DNA of 39,340 bases from Lachnospiraceae bacterium UBA3273 (GTDB taxonomy: Bacteria; Bacillota; Clostridia; Lachnospirales; Lachnospiraceae), in the NCBI GenBank assembly GCA_002362385.1, contig DEUB01000051.1, positions 1-39,340 of the forward strand. The letters run 5' to 3'. Each line of letters begins with the position of its first letter. Within the stretch, counting starts at the first letter, position 1. A program made the position numbers and the translations under genes. The notes below the pieces were generated by a model. The model did no database searches. It worked only from the letters and a program-made list of their open reading frames with translations, and was not told the origin of the DNA. This document shows, piece by piece, positions 24,367 through 32,307 of the stretch.

Positions 24367-24708
24367 ATGGCGAAACGCGGCGGATTTCCCGGAGGAATGC
24401 CCGGAAACATGAACAATCTGATGAAGCAGGCACAGAGGATGCAGCGTCAGATGGAGGAAAGCCAGAAAGAGCTTGAAGAGAAGGAGTTTACGGCAAAAGC
24501 CGGCGGCGGAGCGGTGGAAGTGACCGTTACCGGAAAAAAAGAAGTGACAAAGGTAGTGATCGATAAGGACGCCGTTGATCCCGATGAAACGGAAATGCTT
24601 CAGGATATGATCATGGCGGCAGTAAATGAAGCCCTGCGTATGGCAGAAGAAGCAAATGCGGCGATCATGAATAAAATGACCGGCGGTCTGGGAGGATTTC
24701 CATTCTAA
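24367..24708 (+). CDS. ybaB: YbaB/EbfC nucleoid-associated protein
   Basis: 113 aa; GGAGGA site within the end of dnaX. Gly/Met-rich start (RGGFPGGMPGNMNNLMKQAQ), a long helix (MQRQMEESQKELEEKEF), then the central beta hairpin (TAKAGGGAVEVTVTGKKEV) and a C-terminal helix. It forms dimers that bind DNA. The stop overlaps the recR start by one base (TAATG). Confidence 0.96.
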   Translation: MAKRGGFPGGMPGNMNNLMKQAQRMQRQMEESQKELEEKEFTAKAGGGAVEVTVTGKKEVTKVVIDKDAVDPDETEMLQDMIMAAVNEALRMAEEANAAIMNKMTGGLGGFPF

Positions 24709-25307
24709 TGGATCTGTATAGTGGGTATATCAACCGGTTAATTGAAGAATTATCCTCTCTGCCCGGAATCGGCAGTAAATCGGCCCAAAGGCTGGCCTTC
24801 TATCTGGTCAACCAGCCCAAGGAACATGTAAAGCGGCTGGCGGATACCATTGTGGAGGCAAAGGAAAAGGTGCGTTACTGTTCCGTCTGCTGTACGTTGA
24901 CGGATCAGGAGATCTGCCCTATCTGTTCTTCCCTTAAAAGGGATAAGAAGACCATCATGGTGGTGGAAAATTCCAGGGATCTGGCAGCCTATGAAAAAAC
25001 CGGCAAATTTAACGGAGTTTATCATGTGCTTCACGGGGCTATTTCGCCCATGTTGGGGATCGGACCCGGCGACATCAGATTAAAAGAACTGATGCAGCGC
25101 CTGCAGACCGATGAGGTAACGGAAGTCATCATTGCCACCAATTCCAGCCTTGAGGGAGAGACCACTGCAATGTATATCAGCAAGCTGATCAAGCCTACAG
25201 GCATTAAGGTAACGAGGATCGCCAGCGGCGTTCCCGTAGGAGGAGACCTGGAGTATATTGACGAGGTAACCCTTTTAAGGGCGTTAGAAGGCAGAGTCGA
25301 GTTATAA
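24708..25307 (+). CDS. recR: Recombination protein RecR
   Basis: 199 aa. N-terminal helix-hairpin-helix (IEELSSLPGIGSKSAQRLAF), a zinc finger (CSVCCTLTDQEICPIC), a Toprim domain (VVENSRDLAAYEKTGKFNGVYHVL and VIIATNSSLEGETTAMYI) and a C-terminal VPVGGDLEYIDEVTL segment. It works with RecF/RecO to load RecA at gaps. It starts inside the ybaB stop codon, so the genes are coupled. Confidence 0.97.
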   Translation: MDLYSGYINRLIEELSSLPGIGSKSAQRLAFYLVNQPKEHVKRLADTIVEAKEKVRYCSVCCTLTDQEICPICSSLKRDKKTIMVVENSRDLAAYEKTGKFNGVYHVLHGAISPMLGIGPGDIRLKELMQRLQTDEVTEVIIATNSSLEGETTAMYISKLIKPTGIKVTRIASGVPVGGDLEYIDEVTLLRALEGRVEL

Positions 25308-25349
25308 CACAGGTAAAAAATATAAAAAAGAAAGCGGAGGAAGCGTCAA

Positions 25350-26393
25350 TTGGTAAAAGAAAAAGTATTCGGAAAAATGCCGGATGGAAGACCGGTCACT
25401 TTGTATTCCATCTCAAACGATAAGGGAATGCAGGCGGATGTAATGAATTACGGGGCGATTCTTGTGAATCTTTTTGCTCCTGATAAAGAAGGAAAAACAG
25501 TAGATGTCAACTTAGGATATGATGATCTGGATGCATATTTTGACAACGGCAATTTTTTTGGCGCTTTTGTAGGACCTATTGCAAACAGGACGGCGGACGC
25601 CCGGTTTGTTTTGGATGGAGTCACTTACGAATTAGATGTCAATGACGGGAAAAACAATCTTCATACTCATTTTGACAAGGCTTTTCATAAACAGTATTTT
25701 GAAGCGGATGTGGATGAAGCTGCAAACAGTGTGACCTTTAAGCTGTCCATGGAAGACGGAGAACTAGGGCTTCCCGGCAACAGGGAGTTTGCGGTTACTT
25801 ACACGGTAACAAACGATAACGGACTGCGTATCGATTATGATGCCAAAACTGACAGGAAAACCATTTATAACCCTACCAATCATTCCTATTTCAATTTAAA
25901 GGGACACGATAACGGCAGCGTTTTAGATGAGGTATTATGGCTTGGCTGCTCTAAATATACCGAAATAGTAAAAGGCGCCATTCCTACAGGCAAATTAGCC
26001 GATGTGGCAGGAACGCCTCTTGACTTTACAACGCCTAAAGCAATCGGAGACAGAGTTGAGAGCGACTTTGCCCAGATGGTTTTAGTAGGGGGATATGACC
26101 ACAATTTTGTGATCGACGGAAATCCCGGAGAATTGAGAAAGGCCGCTGTTTTGTCTGACGAAGAGACGGGCCGTACCATGGAGGTTTATACGGATATGCC
26201 GGGAATTCAGGTATATTCTGCCAACTGTGTGGGAGAACATACGGGCAAAGGCGGCGCACAGTACAAGAAACGCTGTGGAATCGCTTTGGAGACCCAGTAC
26301 TTTCCCAACAGCGCCAATGATCCCAATTTTGCAAAGCCCGTTGTAGAGCCGGAAAAACCGTTTCATTCTACTACCATATATAAGTTTGTTTAG
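25350..26393 (+). CDS. galM: Aldose 1-epimerase (galactose mutarotase)
   Basis: 347 aa with a TTG start and GGAGG upstream. Catalytic residues of the mutarotase family are visible: His105 in NNLHTHFDKAFHK, His178 in NPTNHSYFNL, and Glu314 in GIALETQYFPNS (general base). GGYDHNFV is also conserved. It interconverts alpha and beta anomers of galactose and related sugars. It follows recR by 42 bases with no terminator, so it may be read from the same transcript. The usual HGG is HTH here, a mild variation. Confidence 0.94.
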   Translation: MVKEKVFGKMPDGRPVTLYSISNDKGMQADVMNYGAILVNLFAPDKEGKTVDVNLGYDDLDAYFDNGNFFGAFVGPIANRTADARFVLDGVTYELDVNDGKNNLHTHFDKAFHKQYFEADVDEAANSVTFKLSMEDGELGLPGNREFAVTYTVTNDNGLRIDYDAKTDRKTIYNPTNHSYFNLKGHDNGSVLDEVLWLGCSKYTEIVKGAIPTGKLADVAGTPLDFTTPKAIGDRVESDFAQMVLVGGYDHNFVIDGNPGELRKAAVLSDEETGRTMEVYTDMPGIQVYSANCVGEHTGKGGAQYKKRCGIALETQYFPNSANDPNFAKPVVEPEKPFHSTTIYKFV

Positions 26394-26404
26394 GCGGAGG
26401 ATAT

Positions 26405-26788
26405 GTGAAGACAGAAATGAAAGAAACAGAAAAAGAATTGGAAGCGAATATAAAAACGGAAGAGGATATCCCCGGGAAAAGCGAATTTGCGGAAGAGGAA
26501 AAGAGTGAGATCACACAGGCAGAAGCGGCCGATAAAAGTGAAGTGCCCGTAAAGGACGGAAAAAAAGCTGCAAGAGGCATGGTTTCCACCCGTAACGGCC
26601 TGTATTTAAGGACCGTGATCGGCGGTCTGATCTTGTATTATGCTTATACGATTCTTTCCGATATAGGAACTGCGTCGGGCAGGAGCAGGACCATGCTCTA
26701 TATATTTGTGGCGGTGTTCGGAGTGGCAGGTATATGGATCATTCTCGACTCCTTAAAAAGACTGTTCAAAAAAGAATATGATGAATAA
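26405..26788 (+). CDS. Small membrane protein with acidic N-terminus
   Basis: 127 aa from GTG 26405; GGAGG lies at 26396-26400, so spacing is short (4 bases). The first 50 residues are Glu/Lys-rich and probably disordered, followed by a basic patch and two transmembrane helices (about residues 70-85 and 98-115) and a Lys-rich end (KRLFKKEYDE). No known domain recognised. It sits 11 bases after galM and is probably co-transcribed. Confidence 0.7.
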   Translation: MKTEMKETEKELEANIKTEEDIPGKSEFAEEEKSEITQAEAADKSEVPVKDGKKAARGMVSTRNGLYLRTVIGGLILYYAYTILSDIGTASGRSRTMLYIFVAVFGVAGIWIILDSLKRLFKKEYDE

Positions 26789-26869
26789 GGAAATTCATGT
26801 TTTTTTCATTCGATGGAATATGACGGCAAAGAACCGAAGATTCCGGAAAGAAAAGAGATAATTGAAAAT

Positions 26870-26902
26870 AAAAAGGCCATTTTTCGGGAATGGTCTTTTT
26901 TT
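26870..26902 (+). terminator. Terminator after the galM/membrane protein unit
   Basis: 11-bp arms (26871-26881 and 26889-26899) with a G-U pair, a 7-base loop and a T-run of about 8. Confidence 0.8.
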
Positions 26903-27012
26903 ATTGGATTTACGGTCGAAAGAATCGCAGAAGTCTATGACACAAAACGATAAAATCCGAGAAGCCCTCTGTGTTATAAAAATGGTAACGAAGCAGGAAA
27001 GAGGGTAATCGT

Positions 27013-28308
27013 GTGATAGAAATTGTAAAAGAGGGCGGCTCTACGGAATACAAACGGGAAGTTCCCAAAAATGTCCGGCAGATAGGCGTGGTAAAAGGAA
27101 GAACAAAAGTTTACATAGAAGACTATATTACCACGTTCATGAAGCAGATCTCCGCCAGGGATGACAAGCCGAAAGCACTTATTTTATACGGGGACAAGCA
27201 GGTTGATAAAAATGAGACGCTGCTTTTCGTAAACGGCGCGATCCTTGCGGAATGTTCTGAGGATATGGATGGGGAAAGAACAGTCTTTAAAGAGGATGTG
27301 TGGAAAGAGGTCAATGAAAAATCGGGGCACTTTTTTAAAGACTCCATGGTGCTTGGCTGGATCTATCTCCGCTATGACCTCTCGGAGTTTGCCGGTGCGG
27401 CAGTTGTAAACACACATAAACAGTTTTTCAGGGAAGACCAGCAGATTTACATGGAATATTCCGTTTCGGAAAGGATCGAAAACCTTTATCTGTTCAAAAA
27501 GGGCCATATGGAGATGCAGCCGGGCTATTTCATATATTATGAGCAGAATGAAGCCATGCAGAATTATATGATCACAATTAAGCAGGATGAAACGGAAGAG
27601 GTAAATAAGGAAGTCGATAAAGCCACAAAGAAATTCCGGGGTATCGTTCAGGAAAAGAAGGAAGAGCTTCACAGAAAGCAGACCATGGGCGTACTTTACG
27701 GGACAAGCGTTGCGATGCTGCTGATCGTAACGATCATCGGAGTAACCATGATGAATAATTATGAAAAGATGCAGGATATGGAAAAAGTGCTCCATGATAT
27801 ATCCGCCCAGATGACGGAGGAAGAAAAGAGTGTGGAGGCCGGTAAGGTCGAAGTAGTAACCCAGGATGCGGCGCTGGCAAATGTAGATATAAACGGTCAG
27901 ATGGGGGATGAACTGGCATTGACGGACGCAATACCCGTGGACAACCCCGGCAAAGTGGAACCGGGCAAAGAGGGGGCAGGTGGGGAAGATGCGGCGGTTT
28001 CTGAAAACAGTGCACCAAATGAGGCGGCTGAAGATACGATCTTAAGCGCCGGCATCGAAGACAGCATTCCGGTATCAGAACCTGCAGCGCCGGAAGCGGA
28101 AAATGTTTCGGAGCCTGCGGACCCGGTTATAGAGGCGCAGGAAGGGATCGCAGTCCCGGGGATTTACTGCATAGAAAAGGGGGACACCCTTGCCAAGATC
28201 AGCACGAAATTTTACGGGGACGAATCCATGATCGACCGGATATGCCAGGCGAACAACATTGCGGATAAGAACAATATTCAGTACGGAGTGAACATCGTTC
28301 TTCCATAA
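27013..28308 (+). CDS. LysM membrane protein with degenerate JAMM/MPN-like domain
   Basis: 431 aa, GTG start with GAGGG upstream. Residues about 30-190 look like a JAMM/MPN fold: FVNGAILAE, then VLGWIYLRYDLSEF (113-126) where active enzymes have GW-x-HSHP, then NTHKQFF (133-139) and PGYFIYYEQNEAMQNYM. The HxH of the metal site is replaced by YLR, and the following Ser/Asp positions are also lost, so it should be catalytically inactive. One transmembrane helix follows (about 225-247), then a Pro/Glu/Ala-rich linker and a C-terminal LysM domain (383-431, YCIEKGDTLAKISTKFYGD). The LysM domain should lie outside and bind peptidoglycan. The MPN-like call is my own alignment by eye. It probably senses or organises something at the envelope; the role is unknown. 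Confidence 0.75.
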   Translation: MIEIVKEGGSTEYKREVPKNVRQIGVVKGRTKVYIEDYITTFMKQISARDDKPKALILYGDKQVDKNETLLFVNGAILAECSEDMDGERTVFKEDVWKEVNEKSGHFFKDSMVLGWIYLRYDLSEFAGAAVVNTHKQFFREDQQIYMEYSVSERIENLYLFKKGHMEMQPGYFIYYEQNEAMQNYMITIKQDETEEVNKEVDKATKKFRGIVQEKKEELHRKQTMGVLYGTSVAMLLIVTIIGVTMMNNYEKMQDMEKVLHDISAQMTEEEKSVEAGKVEVVTQDAALANVDINGQMGDELALTDAIPVDNPGKVEPGKEGAGGEDAAVSENSAPNEAAEDTILSAGIEDSIPVSEPAAPEAENVSEPADPVIEAQEGIAVPGIYCIEKGDTLAKISTKFYGDESMIDRICQANNIADKNNIQYGVNIVLP

Positions 28309-28357
28309 AAAAATGAAATATGGTACAATGACTTTGTTGTTACGAAGGAGATTTGCC

Positions 28358-29515
28358 ATGCAGGGAGAAAAACTCACATTTCGTGAAAAGATACTAAAGC
28401 ATCGTCTGACAAAAATATACCGTGTTGTCCTTTGCGCTGCTCTGGTAATCGCCGTAATAGCCGTCGTGCGGGTTCAGATCGAAAACAAGGTCTATACGGA
28501 TTATCAGGTAGTGAAATCGGCTGATGCAATTGGTTCATCGGACAGCGTGATCAAATCATATAACGGTAATATTTTAAGTTATAGCAGGGATGGTATTTCT
28601 GCTTATAACGGAAGCGGGGAACAGCTCTGGAACCAGACCTATGAAATGCAGGATCCCATTATCAGCATAGCGGGCGAATATGTTGTTGCCGGGGATTACA
28701 AAGGAAATACGATCTATGTAATGAACGCTTCGGGACCGTGCGGACAGATCAATACAAACATGGTCATTACCAATCTGGGGATTTCGGAAAAAGGGATCGT
28801 TACGGCCATATTGGATGGCGGAGATGTCATCTGGATTGAAATTTATGACTCTGCAGGAAATAATATCGTTTCCGAAAGAACATCCATGAATCAGACAGGG
28901 TTTCCCATAAGCACGAGCATGTCGCCGGATAATCAGAAAATGGCTGTTTCCTATTTAAAGGCGGAAGGCAACGGAATCAAAACAAGTATCGCTTTCTACA
29001 ATTTTGGGGACGTGGGTCAGAACGTGGTCGATAAAATGGTCAGCGGCCGTGATTATGACGGTATGGTCATACCGTTTCTGGAATATTTTAGCAATGATAT
29101 TGCAGTTGCAGTAGGGGAGGAACGGCTCATTGTATTTGGAGGAAAACAGATCCCCGAGTTAAAGGCCGAAACAGAGATAGAAAAAAATGTGGAGAGCGTC
29201 TTTTTTGGAGATTCTTCCGTGGCTTTAGTATATTCCAACGACGAGGGAGAAGATAAATACCGTCTGGATGTTTATGATCTAAGTGCAAAACTGGTTTTAT
29301 CGAAGACTTTTGATGTGGAGTACAGCAATGTTGTCCTGCATAACGGAAATATTATTATATATAATGAAGCAAATGTTTATATATGGAATAAAAAGGGTTT
29401 GGAAAAGTATAGCGGCGATTTGGGCGGAAGCATCAGGGCTGTCATTCCTACCAAGAGCAAAACGAAATTTATTGTTGTAAGAAACGAAGGATTAGAAACG
29501 ATCAAGTTAAAATAA
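28358..29515 (+). CDS. DUF5711 family membrane protein with beta-propeller-like outer domain
   Basis: 385 aa from ATG 28358, with AAGGAG seven bases upstream; a longer frame from 28313 crosses a likely promoter. One transmembrane helix (about residues 20-38) is followed by repeated strands of propeller type (GNILSYSRDGISAYNGSGEQLWNQ is a clear PQQ/WD-like repeat, and several more follow). That topology fits DUF5711. No catalytic residues seen. An extended -10 (TGG-TACAAT, about 28320-28328) lies 30 bases upstream. Overlaps cvpA by one base (TAATG). Confidence 0.75.
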   Translation: MQGEKLTFREKILKHRLTKIYRVVLCAALVIAVIAVVRVQIENKVYTDYQVVKSADAIGSSDSVIKSYNGNILSYSRDGISAYNGSGEQLWNQTYEMQDPIISIAGEYVVAGDYKGNTIYVMNASGPCGQINTNMVITNLGISEKGIVTAILDGGDVIWIEIYDSAGNNIVSERTSMNQTGFPISTSMSPDNQKMAVSYLKAEGNGIKTSIAFYNFGDVGQNVVDKMVSGRDYDGMVIPFLEYFSNDIAVAVGEERLIVFGGKQIPELKAETEIEKNVESVFFGDSSVALVYSNDEGEDKYRLDVYDLSAKLVLSKTFDVEYSNVVLHNGNIIIYNEANVYIWNKKGLEKYSGDLGGSIRAVIPTKSKTKFIVVRNEGLETIKLK

Positions 29516-30021
29516 TGAATATACTGTCAGCGATTAGTCTTATAATTATATTAGGGCTGGGTGCTTACGGCCATCGAAGAGGATTTGTAAAGATGGCGGT
29601 GCCCATTGTGTCAGGAATCATTTCCCTGATCATATTCTTCCTGTTAAAGGATTGGGTGTTGGGGTTCTTATTCCGATGGACAATTTTTCAGGGAGAAAAT
29701 ATTCTGGCCAGAATTGTAGTGATCTTTTTGATCTATCTGCTCGGAACCCTTGCGCTGAAATGGCTCATGGGAATGCTGCAGCTTTTGACAAAGCTCCCTG
29801 TTGTCCACGGCGCAAACAAACTGCTTGGTCTGTTTTTGGGGATTGCCGAGGGCTTTTTGGCAGTATGGCTCATTCTCTATCTGATTCGGGTAAATGAGGG
29901 AAACTTCTTTGGAACGGATATGACTGCCTCTATCGGGGGGGATACGTTCCTGAATTTTCTCTATGTGCATAATCTTATAGAACACCTTATGACTACACTC
30001 TTTGGCGGATGGATCGCATGA
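29515..30021 (+). CDS. CvpA family membrane protein
   Basis: 168 aa. Four hydrophobic helices; the start has the family GAYGHRRGFVKM motif after the first helix, and the third helix is followed by KLPVVHGANKLLGLFLGIAEGFL, typical of CvpA. The family is linked to envelope stability and colicin V production in enterobacteria. It starts in the stop codon of the DUF5711 gene, so it is probably translated by coupling. It is the last clearly chromosomal gene before the phage-like region. Confidence 0.88.
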   Translation: MNILSAISLIIILGLGAYGHRRGFVKMAVPIVSGIISLIIFFLLKDWVLGFLFRWTIFQGENILARIVVIFLIYLLGTLALKWLMGMLQLLTKLPVVHGANKLLGLFLGIAEGFLAVWLILYLIRVNEGNFFGTDMTASIGGDTFLNFLYVHNLIEHLMTTLFGGWIA

Positions 30022-30092
30022 AAATAACTGCCTTTGGGCCGGTAAATATTTCCATTAGAAAATTTTTCAAAAAATCCGAAAAATTGTAAAAT

Positions 30093-30136
30093 GAAATGCG
30101 ACAAGAGTTAATAAACTCTATCGCATTTCTTTTTTT
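30093..30136 (+). terminator. Terminator of the DUF5711-cvpA unit
   Basis: Arms 30093-30109 and 30114-30129 pair with one bulged base, followed by a T-run of seven. Confidence 0.85.
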
Positions 30137-30150
30137 ATACGCTTTTATAC

Positions 30151-30192
30151 GGAATGTGTCAAGGGTTTAGGACTTTTGGTACATTCCTTTTT
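30151..30192 (+). terminator. Second hairpin at the chromosome/element border
   Basis: GGAATGT (30151-30157) pairs with ACATTCC (30181-30187), with a 23-base loop and a T-rich tail. It may be a weak terminator or part of the element's end. The junction probably lies within 30022-30210, but no direct repeat could be defined from this side alone. Confidence 0.4.
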
Positions 30193-30221
30193 ATTTTGGA
30201 GCGATAGGAGGTGTAGAAAGC

Positions 30222-30404
30222 GTGAGAAAAGGTAATAGGCGATTGAACTATGAGGACAGAAAACGGATTGAAAAAATGAAAGAGCAGGGGGCGAGAGTGA
30301 TTGTAATTGCTGACACTATCGGGGTCCACCGTGCGACTATCTACAACGAGTTAAAGCGTGGAGGTACACCCTATCGGGCGGAAGTCGCACAAAGGACGGT
30401 ATAA
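30222..30404 (+). CDS. Small helix-turn-helix protein (HTH_38 type)
   Basis: 60 aa, GTG start with AGGAGG ten bases upstream. LNYEDRKRIEKMKEQGARVIVIAD followed by GVHRATIYNELKRGG is the helix-turn-helix seen at the N-terminus of IS30 transposases and in small phage or conjugative-element regulators. No transposase catalytic part follows, so it is a stand-alone DNA-binding protein, not a transposase fragment. First gene of the phage-like block. Confidence 0.8.
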   Translation: MRKGNRRLNYEDRKRIEKMKEQGARVIVIADTIGVHRATIYNELKRGGTPYRAEVAQRTV

Positions 30405-30406
30405 GT

Positions 30407-30619
30407 ATGGAAATGGCAAAGGAAGCGTTGCAGGAAAAGGCTAGGGAATTGGCGGATATGGTCGGTAGCGTGGTAGTAGATGAAGCGTTGCCGTTGGAGG
30501 TATTGGAAGCCGTGGCGGATTGTCTGAAAGAAGATTGCAGGCAGATTAGGCAGGCTGTACAGGATATACAGGAAGAGCAGCAGGTAATAGAGAGAATGAC
30601 CGCAGGAAAGGAGGGGTAG
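30407..30619 (+). CDS. Small helical protein, unknown
   Basis: 70 aa, AAAGGA site, starting three bases after the helix-turn-helix gene. Strongly acidic and helical with heptad-like Leu/Val/Ile spacing (VLEAVADCLKEDC, then IRQAVQDIQEEQQVI), so it may form a coiled coil. No family recognised. Confidence 0.65.
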   Translation: MEMAKEALQEKARELADMVGSVVVDEALPLEVLEAVADCLKEDCRQIRQAVQDIQEEQQVIERMTAGKEG

Positions 30620-30620
30620 C

Positions 30621-30824
30621 GTGGCAAGTAAAACGGAAAAGCACACGGTAGCGTACAGGAACGTGAAAAAGTGTGAGTTTCATAATATCGGGTCGCATAT
30701 CGTGGCGACAAGCATAATCGGCGGTACTACGTTTTGTGCGTTCTTTGATTCGGGATTGCATACCGAGGAAAGCATAAGGCGGAGAGGAAGCATAAAGTTA
30801 CATTCAATTTATTCTAAAAAGTAG
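30621..30824 (+). CDS. Small protein, unknown
   Basis: 67 aa, GTG start with a strong AAGGAGGGG site. Basic; the middle contains ATSIIGGTTFCAFFDSG. No membrane helix and no recognised domain. Its place in the same-strand run suggests an expressed phage gene. Confidence 0.55.
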   Translation: MASKTEKHTVAYRNVKKCEFHNIGSHIVATSIIGGTTFCAFFDSGLHTEESIRRRGSIKLHSIYSKK

Positions 30825-30838
30825 GAGGAAAAGAGGAA

Positions 30839-31834
30839 ATGAGCGAAGCAATCAAGCACAACAATGTAGCGGTTTTTGATGATAGGGGGATTCCCTCTAT
30901 TATGGTCCGGTTTGAGAATCCAAGGGCAGCAGTTACCCCGGAAATGTTCATTATCGGAGGGAAAGAGGTAGACGCTATCTATATTTCCAAGTATCCCAAC
31001 AAGGTAATCAAGGGCAGGGCGTACAGTCTGCCAATGGTAGACCCGACAACGGGAATTACATTTGATGAAGCCTTGGCAGCTTGCCGGACAAAGGGCGAGG
31101 GGTGGCACTTAATGACCGCTACCGAGTGGGAATATCTGTTAAATGAGAGCCGGAAGAAAGGCACGTTGCCACACGGTAATACGGATTGGGGGAATGACTA
31201 TTACCACAAGGAAGAGCAGGGGGAGCGTGAGGGTTGCGGATACGGCAGGACGCTTACAGGCAGCGGCCCGGATACATGGAATCACGACCACACCGTATAC
31301 GGAGTATCAGACCTTAACGGTTTGGTATGGGAATGGTTGGCAGGGGTGCGTATCGTAAATGGCATATTGGAGTACATACCGAACAATGACGCAGCCTTGG
31401 CAGGGTGCGACCTTTCAAGGGATAGCAAGAAATGGCAGAGGATTACCACGGACCAGGGAGGAAAAACCGCCGTGAGGGTCAATGTCGAGGGCGGGGAAAT
31501 CACGATTACCGACAAGGCAGCAGGCGAGGACTACACCCCGGACTATGACGGCGTATCTTGGGAGGATTTAAAGGTTGACTTGCAGGAGATACCGCAGGCG
31601 TTACGGTACTTGGGAATCCTGCCCGAAAACGGCGTAAAAGAGGAAAAGGATACCTATGTATACTTTGACGCTACCGAGGGGGAATATATGCCTCTCCGGG
31701 GGTCGAGTTTCAGCATTACGTCCGATTCGGGACCGTCCGCCCTCAGCTTGGATAGTCCCCGTTCCCACTCTAGCGGCGCCGTGGGCTTCCGCTCCGCTTT
31801 TTACGAGGTAAACGGCGAACTGATTACTGAATAA
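30839..31834 (+). CDS. DGR variable protein with FGE-sulfatase/C-type-lectin fold
   Basis: 331 aa; AGGAGG upstream. The front half has the formylglycine-generating-enzyme-like fold found in many DGR target proteins: IYISKYPN, ITFDEALAACRTKGEGWHLMTATEWEYLL, GSGPDTWNHDHTVYGVSDLNGLVWEWLAG. The C-terminus (residues 284-321) matches the usual DGR variable region: LRG-S at the start, ALSLDSPRS in the middle and GFRSAFY at the end. Residues that are commonly Asn or Trp in template-like copies are here Ser, Phe, Ile, Thr, Asp, His and Gly. That is the expected result of adenine-directed mutagenesis. The active-site Cys pair of true FGE enzymes is not evident, so it probably binds ligands. Likely a receptor-binding or surface-binding protein of the phage, but it lies among early genes, away from any tail genes. 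Confidence 0.85.
   Translation: MSEAIKHNNVAVFDDRGIPSIMVRFENPRAAVTPEMFIIGGKEVDAIYISKYPNKVIKGRAYSLPMVDPTTGITFDEALAACRTKGEGWHLMTATEWEYLLNESRKKGTLPHGNTDWGNDYYHKEEQGEREGCGYGRTLTGSGPDTWNHDHTVYGVSDLNGLVWEWLAGVRIVNGILEYIPNNDAALAGCDLSRDSKKWQRITTDQGGKTAVRVNVEGGEITITDKAAGEDYTPDYDGVSWEDLKVDLQEIPQALRYLGILPENGVKEEKDTYVYFDATEGEYMPLRGSSFSITSDSGPSALSLDSPRSHSSGAVGFRSAFYEVNGELITE
31691..31803 (+). repeat. Predicted DGR variable region (VR)
   Basis: Covers the codons from PLRG to GFRSAF at the 3' end of the variable protein. The GC-rich, probably unmutated end (about 31781-31803) would be the initiation-of-homing segment. Limits are approximate because no template repeat is present in the window to align against. 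Confidence 0.7.
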
Positions 31835-31841
31835 CTGTTTA

Positions 31842-31859
31842 GGGGTGCGGTAGCACCCC
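31842..31859. promoter_or_regulatory. DGR-type cruciform hairpin downstream of VR
   Basis: GGGGTGC, loop GGTA, GCACCCC: a perfect 7-bp GC-rich stem with a 4-base loop, 38 bases after the VR and 7 bases after the gene's stop. There is no T-run, so it is not a normal terminator. In the Bordetella phage DGR, a short hairpin/cruciform just downstream of VR is needed for efficient homing. Confidence 0.65.
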
Positions 31860-31882
31860 ATGAGAAGAAAGGAGCGGTAAAC

Positions 31883-32125
31883 GTGGCGGATAAAATCAGA
31901 TGTGCAGATTGCGGACATTGCAAAGGGTTTCGGAAAGTTGGTAATACAAGGTCGAGTTTTTCATGTGAACACCCCGACCAAGGATATATCTTGGATTATT
32001 TCAAAGACCATAGAATACGGAAAATGCCCGGTTTCCTTGGGTATGGAAAACCGTTTTCAAGCGAAGTGCCTATAAAAACGTCCCCGGCGTGGTGTCCTAA
32101 GAAAAAGCAGGAGGGCGAAAAGTGA
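31883..32125 (+). CDS. Small Cys-rich phage protein
   Basis: 80 aa, GTG start with AAAGGAG upstream. CADCGHC near the start (Cys8, 11, 14), then Cys28 and CPKKK near the end (Cys71), so it could bind zinc. No known domain recognised. The stop overlaps the next start (GTGA). Confidence 0.7.
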   Translation: MADKIRCADCGHCKGFRKVGNTRSSFSCEHPDQGYILDYFKDHRIRKMPGFLGYGKPFSSEVPIKTSPAWCPKKKQEGEK

Positions 32126-32307
32126 AAATAATATCAAGGGTAAGTGATTTTGGATTGACTAAGGGCAGGGAGTACGAGGTATTGAATGAAAGTGCAGGAT
32201 TCTACAAAGTGCAGCTTGATAACGGCAATATTTCATACAGGAACGGCTGTTTATTCAGCAAAAACAAAGGAGGGGCGGAAGATGAAGTACAGGGCGTTGG
32301 CGTATAA
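32122..32307 (+). CDS. Small phage protein, SH3-like barrel
   Basis: 61 aa, GTG start inside the previous stop, with GGAGGG upstream. KGREYEVLNESAGFYKVQLDNG has the strand pattern of a small SH3/KOW-like barrel, a common phage type. Function unknown. Its end overlaps the next gene by 26 bases. Confidence 0.6.
   Translation: MKIISRVSDFGLTKGREYEVLNESAGFYKVQLDNGNISYRNGCLFSKNKGGAEDEVQGVGV

Noticed and set aside
27184..27795. 203-codon open frame on the minus strand
   Set aside because: It mirrors the LysM/MPN-like gene and shows no domain of its own.
30222..30404. IS30 transposase fragment
   Set aside because: Only the helix-turn-helix is present; it has its own start, stop and ribosome binding site, and no inverted repeats or catalytic remnant follow.
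31842..31859. Ordinary rho-independent terminator
   Set aside because: The hairpin has no T-run, and the next gene follows in the same direction with its own ribosome binding site.
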